A stretch of DNA of 35,669 nucleotides from Candidatus Omnitrophota bacterium (GTDB lineage: Bacteria; Omnitrophota; Gorgyraeia; Aquiviventales; Aquiviventaceae): the NCBI GenBank assembly GCA_030697665.1, contig JAUYPJ010000033.1, forward strand, positions 1 through 35,669, given 5' to 3'. Below are positions 22,511 through 28,989 of the stretch, one piece after another (the stretch's first letter is position 1; each line of letters starts with the position of its first letter). The notes under the pieces were generated by a model. That model ran no database searches. It had not been told where the DNA came from and saw only the letters and a program-made list of their open reading frames with translations. The position numbers were made by a program, and so were the translations under genes.

Positions 22511-23087
22511 CCCCTCACACCGCTCAGGCGCGATGCGCGCCATCCGGAGGAGCCAATGGCTCGTCGGGACCATCCTGCTCTGGCTGTGGAGCGGCCCCCA
22601 GGCCTATGGCCTGCAACGGCCGCTCAAGACCCGTCTGGCGAACTATGAGGAATCGCCGGTCATCCTGCGGAACGTCTCGGTGAAGCTCGTCGAGACCTTC
22701 AGCGGACCGACGCAGTTCCCCTTCGCCGCGTTCCCTGATGGCGCAGAGGTGCGGATGCGCCGCAACCAGGTGCGCTACATGAACCAACTGAATCATCAGA
22801 TCCCGACGTACCTCTTGGAAGGCGAGCTGGAGCTGCACAACGAGGCCTCCAAGGAGGTGGCCGCCTTCCAGTTGACGACGGTGTTCCTGAATGCGTTTCG
22901 TGAGCGCATCGGCACGGACCGGCATACCCTCTCCGGTCCCCTCGCCCCGCGCCAGACGACCCTGTTATCCTGGTCTCGCAACCTCCCGCATGAAGAGGTC
23001 TTTGAGATGTTCTTCGCCGTAACGGCGATCCGATTCGCCGATGGCACCGTGTGGACACCGACGGAAGAGCTGATCCTCCTTCCGTGA
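22500..23087 (+). CDS. secreted hypothetical protein
   Basis: A 195-aa protein with a signal-like N-terminus (hydrophobic WLVGTILLWLW, cleavage probably after QAYG) and a mature beta-rich domain (LYELEGELELHNEASKEVAA-like, here TYLLEGELELHNEASKEVAA). It overlaps the dCache sensor gene by 11 bases, so it is in the same operon. An alternative ATG at 22533 would give a shorter leader. No family recognised. A periplasmic partner for the neighbouring sensor is possible. Confidence 0.65.
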   Translation: MRRNPSHRSGAMRAIRRSQWLVGTILLWLWSGPQAYGLQRPLKTRLANYEESPVILRNVSVKLVETFSGPTQFPFAAFPDGAEVRMRRNQVRYMNQLNHQIPTYLLEGELELHNEASKEVAAFQLTTVFLNAFRERIGTDRHTLSGPLAPRQTTLLSWSRNLPHEEVFEMFFAVTAIRFADGTVWTPTEELILLP

Positions 23088-23127
23088 TGCGAAGAGGACG
23101 AAGCGATGGGGGAGCTCGACGGCAGGG

Positions 23128-23688
23128 TTAGTAGGAGATCCCGAGCTTCTTGATCCACCGGATCAGGCAGTAGCGGCTCACCCCGAGCAGGTGGGCCGCC
23201 TTCACTTGGTTCCAGTTGGTGCTCCGCAAGGCGGACAACATCAGCTTACGGTACACCTGATCCCTCGCCTCGCGCAGGGAGAAACCCGTCAGCACCAGGG
23301 GGATGCGCTGCTGGTGGTCCAGGGCCCGCGTGAGGGTTTCGAGCAGCACCTCATGGCTGAACGGTTTGTTCACCACGCCTGAGGCGCCCAACCCGTAGTA
23401 ATACGCCAGGTTGGTCTCATCGCAGTAGGCCGAGACGAGGATGACGGGCAGCTCGGGATACCCCTTCTTGATGAGCGGCAGCAGATCGGTCCCTTCGGTC
23501 CCCGGCATCTGGATATCCAGCAGGACCGCGTCGTACGGATGGGCCTTCAGGAGCGGCATCACCTGGGCGCTATCCGCACACGTCGTGATGCCGAAGCCAT
23601 GTCGCCTCAAGAGCTCCTGCGACACGTCAAGCAGCTTGGCATCGTCATCGACCACGAGGACCTGTGGCGCACGTCGCTCATCCGGCAT
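23128..23688 (-). CDS. REC plus Fis-type HTH response regulator
   Basis: A 186-aa regulator of the ActR/PrrA architecture: a receiver plus a Fis-type helix-turn-helix without an AAA+ domain. The receiver is complete (VLVVDDDAKLLD, AVLLDIQMPGTEG, VILVSAYCD, GVVNKPFS). The C-terminal motif ALRSTNWNQVKAAHLLGVSR then YCLIRWIKKLGI is the NtrC/Fis HTH. The start at 23688 begins the receiver cleanly. A frame open further upstream would translate the palindrome at 23742-23813 and is not believable. It has its own promoter at 23843-23872, preceded by MITE copy 2, and is adjacent to the GAF histidine kinase. Confidence 0.9.
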   Translation of the reverse strand: MPDERRAPQVLVVDDDAKLLDVSQELLRRHGFGITTCADSAQVMPLLKAHPYDAVLLDIQMPGTEGTDLLPLIKKGYPELPVILVSAYCDETNLAYYYGLGASGVVNKPFSHEVLLETLTRALDHQQRIPLVLTGFSLREARDQVYRKLMLSALRSTNWNQVKAAHLLGVSRYCLIRWIKKLGISY

Positions 23689-23741
23689 CGGACATCCCCC
23701 CCGCTGTTTTCTCAGCTTCCGGCCTCGAAAACAAGCCGCGG

Positions 23742-23813
23742 GGGCACCCATGCCAGGTTTGGAGGAACCTTGCGGTTCTTCATATGGGTGTTCCTCCAAA
23801 CCTATGGGTGCCC
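23742..23813. repeat. 72-bp long palindrome in regulator leader
   Basis: GGGCACCCAT (23742-23751) pairs with ATGGGTGCCC (23804-23813). AGGTTTGGAGGAAC (23755-23768) pairs with GTTCCTCCAAACCT (23790-23803). The result is a 24-bp stem with one 3-base bulge and a 21-base loop. It lies between promoter and start codon of the REC-Fis gene, so its mRNA leader would carry a very stable hairpin. Function unknown; it looks like another palindromic insertion. Confidence 0.85.
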
Positions 23814-23829
23814 ACCACATACGCTTCCC

Positions 23830-23872
23830 TTCCTGTTCAGGAACTATACCATACCGTGTGCGAATGTGACAA
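23830..23872 (-). promoter_or_regulatory. promoter and operator-like palindrome of REC-Fis gene
   Basis: On the minus strand TTGTCA (23867-23872), an 18-bp spacer and TATAGT (23843-23848) each match the consensus in five of six positions. A perfect palindrome TTCCTG-TT-CAGGAA (23830-23843) covers the expected transcript start and could be a repressor or autoregulator site. The leader would be about 150 nt. Confidence 0.6.
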
Positions 23873-23906
23873 ACGCCTGACAGCAAATCGCACAACCGCC
23901 TGGCGT

Positions 23907-24045
23907 AGTGTCCCCAGTTCCCTCTTGACACCACGGAGGCCACAGAATTCCACGGAGACACGGAGCAATTCTCGAGGAGCTGTTTCCGTGCTTCCGTGGC
24001 GCTTCCGTGATTCCGTGGTGTGAACGAGCGAATGAGGACAGTACT
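23907..24045. mobile_element. MITE-like nonautonomous element, copy 2, with 10-bp target duplication
   Basis: A 139-bp copy of the unit at 18419-18559. It shares AGTGTCC..TTCCCTCTTGACACCAC at the left and GAACGAGC.AATGAGGACAGTACT at the right, with CACGGAG/TTCCGTG words in the arms. It is flanked by exact 10-bp direct repeats CCGCCTGGCG (23896-23905 and 24046-24055), which is direct evidence of insertion by a transposase-type event. No coding capacity. It lies upstream of the REC-Fis promoter. Confidence 0.88.
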
Positions 24046-24090
24046 CCGCCTGGCGACTGAGACACCGGGGAGCGGGTGGGTCTTACTATC

Positions 24091-24131
24091 AGTCCACAGT
24101 CTATGGACTATCGACTATGGACCGTCGACTG
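24091..24131. repeat. AGTCCATAG-type short repeats at histidine kinase 3' end
   Basis: A run of AGTCCACAG, TCTATGGAC, TATCGACTATGGAC and CGTCGACT words with imperfect dyad symmetry. The same words make up the interior of the element at 25864-26036. The repeat supplies the last codons and stop of the histidine kinase gene. Confidence 0.7.
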
Positions 24132-25368
24132 AGTGTGACGCCGCCAGCGGGAAGGACAGCGTCACCCGGGTGCCCTGGCCGGGGCGGCTGTCGAGGGTCA
24201 CGCGACCGCCGTGCTCGGTCACGATCCCCTGGACCACCGCAAGGCCCAGGCCGGTGCCTTTATCCTTCGTCGTGAAGAAGGGCTCAAAGACATGGGGCAG
24301 ATGCTCCGGGGCGATCCCTTCGCCGTCATCGATGACCGTGAGCACCAGCGTGGTGTCTCGGCGGACGGTCTGGATCGTCAGACGGCCATGGCCGTCCATC
24401 GCCTGGAGGCTGTTCAGGAAGAGGTTCAGGAGGACCTGTTTGAATTGCTGGGGGTCGGCCAGGATCGGCGCCGCGCTCTCGTAGCGTCGGTGGACCTCCA
24501 CCTGACGCTCGAGCAGCTCATTGGCGAGGAGCTCGAGCGTCTCATCCGCCAGACGCGGGAGCTCCACCACCGTCAGTCTGGGCGGCATGGGCTTGGCGAA
24601 GTCCAACAGTTGCTGGACGGTGCGGTGGATCCGCTCCACCTCGGCCCCGACGATCCGCTGGAACTTCGCCCGAAAAGACGGATCGTCGTAGTGGGTATCC
24701 AGGAACTCCGTGAAGGTCTTGATGGCCGTGAGGGGATTCTTGATCTCGTGGGCCATGCCGGTGGCGATCTGTCCTGCGACGGCGAGGCGTTCCTGGATGA
24801 GCAAGCGCTCAGAGGTGGTCTTGAGTTGCTCGTTGACCTTCAGCAGCTCTTCGTAAGAGCGGGCGTTCTCGATGGCGATGGCCGCTTCGTCGGCCAGCGT
24901 CGAAAAGGCGCGCAGATCGTCAGCGAAGTAGCCGGCCCCTGAGCGTTTGTGCCCCAGGATGAGCCACCCGATCAGCCGACGCTCCACCAGCCCAGGCACC
25001 GCCAGCGCTACCCCCAGATGGGTCAGCTCCCGGCTCATCGCCGGATCGGGATAGCGCGCCAGCTCCTCCTCCGTCACGACCCGACAGTGGGTGGTGAGCC
25101 ATTGGATGAGCGGATGGGATGGCTCAAGCCCGTTGTGGGACTGCAGCGCCAACCGCTTCGGGCCGTGGCTTGCGCCCAGGACGTAGCGCTGGTGCGTCGG
25201 ATCCCAGAGGAAGAGCGAGGCGTGCGTCGTCCCGACCGCGCGGGCGACGAGCCGCGTGATGAGGTTGGCGAGTTTCGTCACGCTGCGCACCTGCGTCATG
25301 CCGCGCGCCGCGTGCTGCAGGGTGCGCTGGTAGCGGCGCCGCTCCTTCAGCAACCGCGCCTCCTCCAT
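24115..25368 (-). CDS. GAF-domain sensor histidine kinase
   Basis: A 417-aa soluble kinase. The GAF domain is at about residues 25-165 (HASLFLWDPTHQRYVLGASH through ADEAAIAIENARSYEEL). A short coiled coil follows, then HisKA with the intact phosphoacceptor His (AVAGQIATGMAHEIKNPLTA). The HATPase_c domain has N-box LLNLFLNSLQAM, G1 IDDGEGI, F-box FEPFFTTKDKGTGLGLAVVQ and a GQGTRVTLSFP end. It follows the stand-alone receiver gene (stop 25431) in the same direction. The final residues (HSVDGP) come from a short-repeat tract. ATG 25368 is chosen; a GTG at 25401 is possible. Confidence 0.93.
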   Translation of the reverse strand: MEEARLLKERRRYQRTLQHAARGMTQVRSVTKLANLITRLVARAVGTTHASLFLWDPTHQRYVLGASHGPKRLALQSHNGLEPSHPLIQWLTTHCRVVTEEELARYPDPAMSRELTHLGVALAVPGLVERRLIGWLILGHKRSGAGYFADDLRAFSTLADEAAIAIENARSYEELLKVNEQLKTTSERLLIQERLAVAGQIATGMAHEIKNPLTAIKTFTEFLDTHYDDPSFRAKFQRIVGAEVERIHRTVQQLLDFAKPMPPRLTVVELPRLADETLELLANELLERQVEVHRRYESAAPILADPQQFKQVLLNLFLNSLQAMDGHGRLTIQTVRRDTTLVLTVIDDGEGIAPEHLPHVFEPFFTTKDKGTGLGLAVVQGIVTEHGGRVTLDSRPGQGTRVTLSFPLAASHSVDGP

Positions 25369-25430
25369 CTCGCTACGCGAGCGACCCCACCCGCCTCGCA
25401 CAGACCTGTGGCACCTGGGGCTTCAACACC

Positions 25431-25814
25431 TCACCGCTTGCGGGGGGAACCGTTGAGCACTCCCTGCACCACCCTGCACACCCGCTCACGATCGAACGGC
25501 TTGGGGAAGTAGTCCAGCGCCCCCAGCTTGACCGCCTCCTTGGCTAGCTCCACGCTTTGGTAGGCGGTCAGCATCAAAATCGGCACGAGGCGGCGGGCGC
25601 GCTTCAGGCGCCGAAGGATCTCCAGCCCGTCCATCTTTGGCATCTTGATGTCCAGCAGCGCCAGATCAAAGGCGTGCCGCCTGAGCTGCTCGAAGGCGTC
25701 TTTCCCATTGCTCACAATGGTCAGCGCGTACTCCGGCCCTAAGATCAGGCGAAGCGATTCTCGAATCCCTTCCTCATCATCGGCCACCAGAATGCGCGAC
25801 GCTCGCGTTGCCAT
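25431..25814 (-). CDS. single-domain response regulator (receiver only)
   Basis: A 127-aa CheY-like receiver with all key residues: ILVADDEEGIRES (acidic pair), LALLDIKMPKMDG (phospho-Asp), PILMLTAYQS (Thr) and LDYFPKPFDRERV (Lys). There is no output domain. It is 62 bases upstream of the GAF kinase gene and in the same direction, so the two are likely a cognate pair. The ribosome binding site AAGGAGGTGAG precedes the ATG. Output would be by protein contact or phosphotransfer, perhaps to the REC-Fis regulator; that is inference. Confidence 0.93.
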   Translation of the reverse strand: MATRASRILVADDEEGIRESLRLILGPEYALTIVSNGKDAFEQLRRHAFDLALLDIKMPKMDGLEILRRLKRARRLVPILMLTAYQSVELAKEAVKLGALDYFPKPFDRERVCRVVQGVLNGSPRKR

Positions 25815-25863
25815 AGTCTCACCTCCTTCCCTGTGGTGTCATCTGCAGGCGCTCAGCGCCCTG

Positions 25864-26036
25864 TTTAGCAGGCTGCGGAAAAACTCTGGAGACTGCTACC
25901 GCAGCCTGCTTGTCCATAGTCCACAGTCCGTAGTCCATAGTAAAAACGCTCTGGAATGACGACTGTTTGTGCTTTTGCTATGGACCATGGACTATCGACT
26001 ATGGACTGATACGGCGTTTTTCAGCACCCTGTTAAA
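25864..26036. mobile_element. MITE-like element with 21-bp terminal inverted repeats
   Basis: The left end TTTAGCAGGCTGCGGAAAAAC (25864-25884) and the reverse complement of the right end (26016-26036) match at 18 of 21 positions. Just inside, AGCAGGCTGCGG pairs with CCGCAGCCTGCT (about 25867-25910). The interior carries a 29-bp imperfect inverted repeat of AGTCCATAG-type words (25912-25940 and 25978-26006). There is no coding capacity and no clear target duplication. The right end overlaps the stop codon of the XRE-cupin gene. It occupies nearly all of the gap 25815-26031. Confidence 0.72.
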
Positions 26037-26664
26037 GGACGGGCGGCGTCACGACGGCAAGACACTTGGCGGTCCGTCCGCCGACGTTCTTCACGCTGTG
26101 CGCAAGCGACGCATCCAAGTACAGGCTGCTGCCCCGTCGCAGCACGTGCGTCGTCTCTCCCACCCGGGCCTCCACGGTGCCGTCCAGGACGTAGAGGAAC
26201 TTCTCGGTGCCCACCCGCGCCTCTTCCTGCTGCGTGCTGCCGCCCGGCTCAATCGTGATGAGCACCGGCATGAGCTTCTTCTTGAGGATCTCGGTCGTCA
26301 GCATCGCCATGGACGACTTCCCGGCCTCGTGAACGTAGACCTCGCTCCGCTGGGACGGCAACTGAAACGCCACCCCCCGACTGGCCCTGGCCTCCTCGAT
26401 GCCACGATAGAGCTCGGTGAGCTTGACCCCCAGCGCCGTGGCGAGCCTGACGTGCGACTCCAGGGTACCGGTCATCTTGCCCGTCTCCATGCGCGAGATC
26501 GTCGCGGTATCCACCCCGGAGGATGCCGCCAACTCCACGAGCGTGATCCGTTGTGATTTGCGCAGCAGGCGCAGCCTCGCCCCGAGGGTCTTGGCGGTCT
26601 GCTCAACCGGTGGACCCGCGCCACGACGTGGCGCTCGCTCCCTCCTCAGTACCACTCCTCGCAT
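26032..26664 (-). CDS. XRE-cupin transcriptional regulator
   Basis: A 210-aa regulator of the helix-turn-helix XRE plus cupin type (PuuR/SutR-like architecture). The HTH is at about residues 24-78 (LGARLRLLRKSQRITLVELA, then SSGVDTATISRMETGK). The C-terminal cupin is at about 120-205 (VLITIEPGGSTQQEEARVGT, then EKFLYVLDGTVEARVG and LRRGSSLYLDASLAHSVKN). The cupin would sense a small ligand. The ATG at 26664 has GGAGG 7 bases upstream and is preferred to 26688. The gene lies just upstream of, and divergent from, the secreted-protein operon at 26829, so it could control it. That is inference. Confidence 0.9.
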   Translation of the reverse strand: MRGVVLRRERAPRRGAGPPVEQTAKTLGARLRLLRKSQRITLVELAASSGVDTATISRMETGKMTGTLESHVRLATALGVKLTELYRGIEEARASRGVAFQLPSQRSEVYVHEAGKSSMAMLTTEILKKKLMPVLITIEPGGSTQQEEARVGTEKFLYVLDGTVEARVGETTHVLRRGSSLYLDASLAHSVKNVGGRTAKCLAVVTPPVL

Positions 26665-26698
26665 CTCCTTCCCTCCCACCCTGTCCATCTGAGGAACT

Positions 26699-26733
26699 TT
26701 CTGCCTTCTGCCTTCTGCCTTCTGCCTTCTGCC
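26699..26733. repeat. heptamer tandem repeat (TTCTGCC)5
   Basis: Five perfect tandem copies of the 7-mer TTCTGCC followed by TT. It lies between the divergent XRE-cupin gene and the secreted-protein operon. It resembles the short tandemly repeated repetitive (STRR) heptamers known from filamentous cyanobacteria and other bacteria. Confidence 0.95.
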
Positions 26734-26794
26734 TTAGTGTGCCACGCGGGACGGGATGCGTCAACGCCTTTTTTCATTTACTGGAAAATTTCCC

Positions 26795-26823
26795 TTGACA
26801 AATCCCTGCGGGTATAATATTGT
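26795..26823 (+). promoter_or_regulatory. sigma70-like promoter of the secreted FN3-RHS operon
   Basis: Perfect TTGACA (26795-26800), a 17-bp spacer and TATTGT (26818-26823, four of six). A TATAAT at 26813 is only 12 bases from the -35, so it would need an unusual spacing. The expected transcript start falls at about the ATG at 26829, which has no ribosome binding site, so translation may be leaderless. The region is strikingly AT-rich for this window. Confidence 0.65.
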
Positions 26824-26828
26824 AAAAT

Positions 26829-28604
26829 ATGAAAACTTCATTTGCGGACGTCCTCCACCCCATGACCGCCGAGAGGCTGCGATCTCCCCATCACAATGCC
26901 AGGACGCCGTTCCTCAGACCGCACTCGTCAGGACGGTTCCCCCGTGAACTCGCCTCGCACGCGGCACTGGTGTTGACGAGCACCCTGCTGCTGGGTCATG
27001 CGGCCTTCGCGGCCGACACCACGCCTCCCTTAGCGCCCGGTCAACCCACCGAAGGCTCGCCGGACACCGACTACGACGCGGACGGAACCTATACGCTCTC
27101 CTGGCCTGCGGCGAGTGATGCCCAGTCCGGGATCAGGGCCTACACCGTACAGGAGAAGATCGGCCCCCAAGGCAGTTGGAAGACACTCACCACAACCCAG
27201 AGGACGCCCCGCCTTCCGATCCGGGGTCGCCTGGATAAAACGCGGTATGTCTACAGGGTCCAGGCGAAGAATGGCGCCGGGCTGCCCAGCGCGTGGTCGC
27301 CAGAGTCGGATGGAGTCCTCATCGATAGAACCGCACCGATTCCAGTGACTGTCACCGATGATGGGGTGACCACGTTCTCAACCACCACCCTCCACGCCAC
27401 CTGGAGCATATCGAGTGATCCTGAATCCGGCATTGCCCAGTACGAATATCTCATTCGCCGGGACTCAACCGCTGGCACGATCATCGTCAACTGGACCTCG
27501 GTGGGCCTAGCGACTGAAGTGACTCGCGATGGCTTAAGCCTTGCCTCAGGCAAGAAGTACTTCTTCGGTGTCCGAGCCAAAAATGGAGCGGGCCGGTACT
27601 CTTCGATTCGCTACTCTGATGGGATCATGGTCCAACCGGATTCCACCCCTCCCACCGCCCCAGGCCAACCTGCCGAAGGGTCACCCGATGTCGATTACGA
27701 CGGTGACGGGGCGTACGCCATTGAGTGGCCCGCCGCGACCGACGCCGAGTCCGGGATTAACGCCTATGATCTCCAGGAGAAGGAAGGCGCCAGCGGAGAG
27801 TGGCAGTCACTGCCTGGTCCTATCGCTGCGACCAGTTTTTCTGTCACTGGCCGGCGCCACGCCACACAGTACTTCTACAGAGTCCGGGCCACGAACGGCG
27901 CAGACTTGCCGGGTCCTTGGTCGAACCCATCGGATGGGCTCACGGTGGATGCCACCCCCGCCCTCGCTCCTGCCACCGTGACCGATGACGGCTCCTACAC
28001 CACCTCGACGACCCAATTGCATGTGACGTGGGAGGCGGCTACGGATGCCGAATCCGGGGTGACGGACTACCAGTATCAGGTGCGAGAAGGCTCCGCAACC
28101 GGGACGCTCCTCCGGGACTGGACATCGGTAGGGCTCGTGACCGAGGTGATGGCCACGGATCTCACGCTCACTAGGGGCACAAGCTACTACGTGGGGGTGC
28201 GGGCGATGAACGGAGCCGGATGGGAGGGGACGGCGGCCTACACGGATGGGCTCACGATTGATCCCACGCCACCCAGCGGGAGTGCCCTGATCAACGAGGG
28301 AGCCGCCTACACCACCACCCCCACCGTCATGCTGACCCTTGAGGCCCACGATGAGGACGGAACATCCGTCACCCGGATGCGCTTCTCCCACGATGACACC
28401 CAGTACACCGATCCCGAAGCGTATGCGACGACGAAGGCCTGGACGCTGACCGATGGCGATGGGGAGAAGGCGGTCTACGTGCAGTTTGAGAATGCTGCAC
28501 CGCTCTGGTCGGCGTCGGCGAGGGATACCATTGCGCTCGATACCCACGCGCCCCACGTGACGATCGAGGAACCGGACGATGGGAGTTCAATTGGCCGCGA
28601 TTAA
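26829..28604 (+). CDS. secreted fibronectin-III-like repeat protein
   Basis: A 591-aa secreted protein. A long n-region (about 42 residues) precedes a signal core (ALVLTSTLLLGHAAFAA), with mature DTTPP start at about residue 62. Two alternating types of about 100-residue FN3-like domains follow in the order A-B-A-B. Type A starts PPLAPGQPTEGSPDTDYDAD or PPTAPGQPAEGSPDVDYDGD, with a calcium-loop-like DYDADG. Type B starts TVTDDGVTTFSTTTLHATWS or TVTDDGSYTTSTTQLHVTWE. A partial fifth domain ends the protein after HVTIEEPDDGSS, where such proteins normally continue into a further Ig-like module. It is probably a surface adhesin or carrier and the first gene of the operon. Confidence 0.85.
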   Translation: MKTSFADVLHPMTAERLRSPHHNARTPFLRPHSSGRFPRELASHAALVLTSTLLLGHAAFAADTTPPLAPGQPTEGSPDTDYDADGTYTLSWPAASDAQSGIRAYTVQEKIGPQGSWKTLTTTQRTPRLPIRGRLDKTRYVYRVQAKNGAGLPSAWSPESDGVLIDRTAPIPVTVTDDGVTTFSTTTLHATWSISSDPESGIAQYEYLIRRDSTAGTIIVNWTSVGLATEVTRDGLSLASGKKYFFGVRAKNGAGRYSSIRYSDGIMVQPDSTPPTAPGQPAEGSPDVDYDGDGAYAIEWPAATDAESGINAYDLQEKEGASGEWQSLPGPIAATSFSVTGRRHATQYFYRVRATNGADLPGPWSNPSDGLTVDATPALAPATVTDDGSYTTSTTQLHVTWEAATDAESGVTDYQYQVREGSATGTLLRDWTSVGLVTEVMATDLTLTRGTSYYVGVRAMNGAGWEGTAAYTDGLTIDPTPPSGSALINEGAAYTTTPTVMLTLEAHDEDGTSVTRMRFSHDDTQYTDPEAYATTKAWTLTDGDGEKAVYVQFENAAPLWSASARDTIALDTHAPHVTIEEPDDGSSIGRD

Positions 28605-28631
28605 CAGGCACACAGGGAGGAGGTGGGCACC

Positions 28632-28964
28632 ATGGGACGATTCGGATCCTGGGGTCTCATCGGAGGAATCTGGCTGGCGACAGGCCTGACCGCGTTTGCC
28701 GGAGAGAAGACGATTGCCGTGAGCGGGACGGTGGATGATCGGCAGGCCACCGTGTCAGTCAATGGCGTTGCCGCGACCGTGAGAGAGGACGGGACCTGGT
28801 CGGCGAACATCACCCTCACCGAGGGGCAGAACACGATCAGGGTAAGCGCCAAAGACCAAGCGGGCAACTCCGGTGAGGACTCCATCACCGTGACGCTCGA
28901 TACGGCAGCGCCCGTCGTGACGATCACCAGTCCCACATCAGGAAAGGTCTTTGGCCCAGAGTAA
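28632..28964 (+). CDS. small secreted Ig-like (Big) module protein
   Basis: A 110-aa protein with a signal peptide (about residues 1-24, ending AFAGE) and a single bacterial Ig-like module. Motifs are ITVSGTVDDRQATVSVNGVA-like (here IAVSGTVDDRQATVSVNGVA), LTEGQNTIRVSAKDQAGNSG and ITVTLDTAAPVVTITSPTSG. It then stops. The stop falls at the same position within the module as in the preceding gene. ATG 28632 is preferred because GGAGGAGG lies 8 bases upstream. Follows the FN3 gene by 27 bases. Confidence 0.75.
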   Translation: MGRFGSWGLIGGIWLATGLTAFAGEKTIAVSGTVDDRQATVSVNGVAATVREDGTWSANITLTEGQNTIRVSAKDQAGNSGEDSITVTLDTAAPVVTITSPTSGKVFGPE

Positions 28965-28989
28965 TCGTGATCCGCACAGGAAGGTGGTG

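Noticed and set aside
23689-23961. Upstream extension of the REC-Fis regulator
   Set aside because: The extension would translate the long palindrome and the promoter. The receiver domain begins cleanly at the ATG at 23688.
26813-26818. TATAAT as the -10 box of the secreted operon
   Set aside because: It is only 12 bases from the TTGACA. The hexamer at 26818-26823 gives the normal 17-base spacing.
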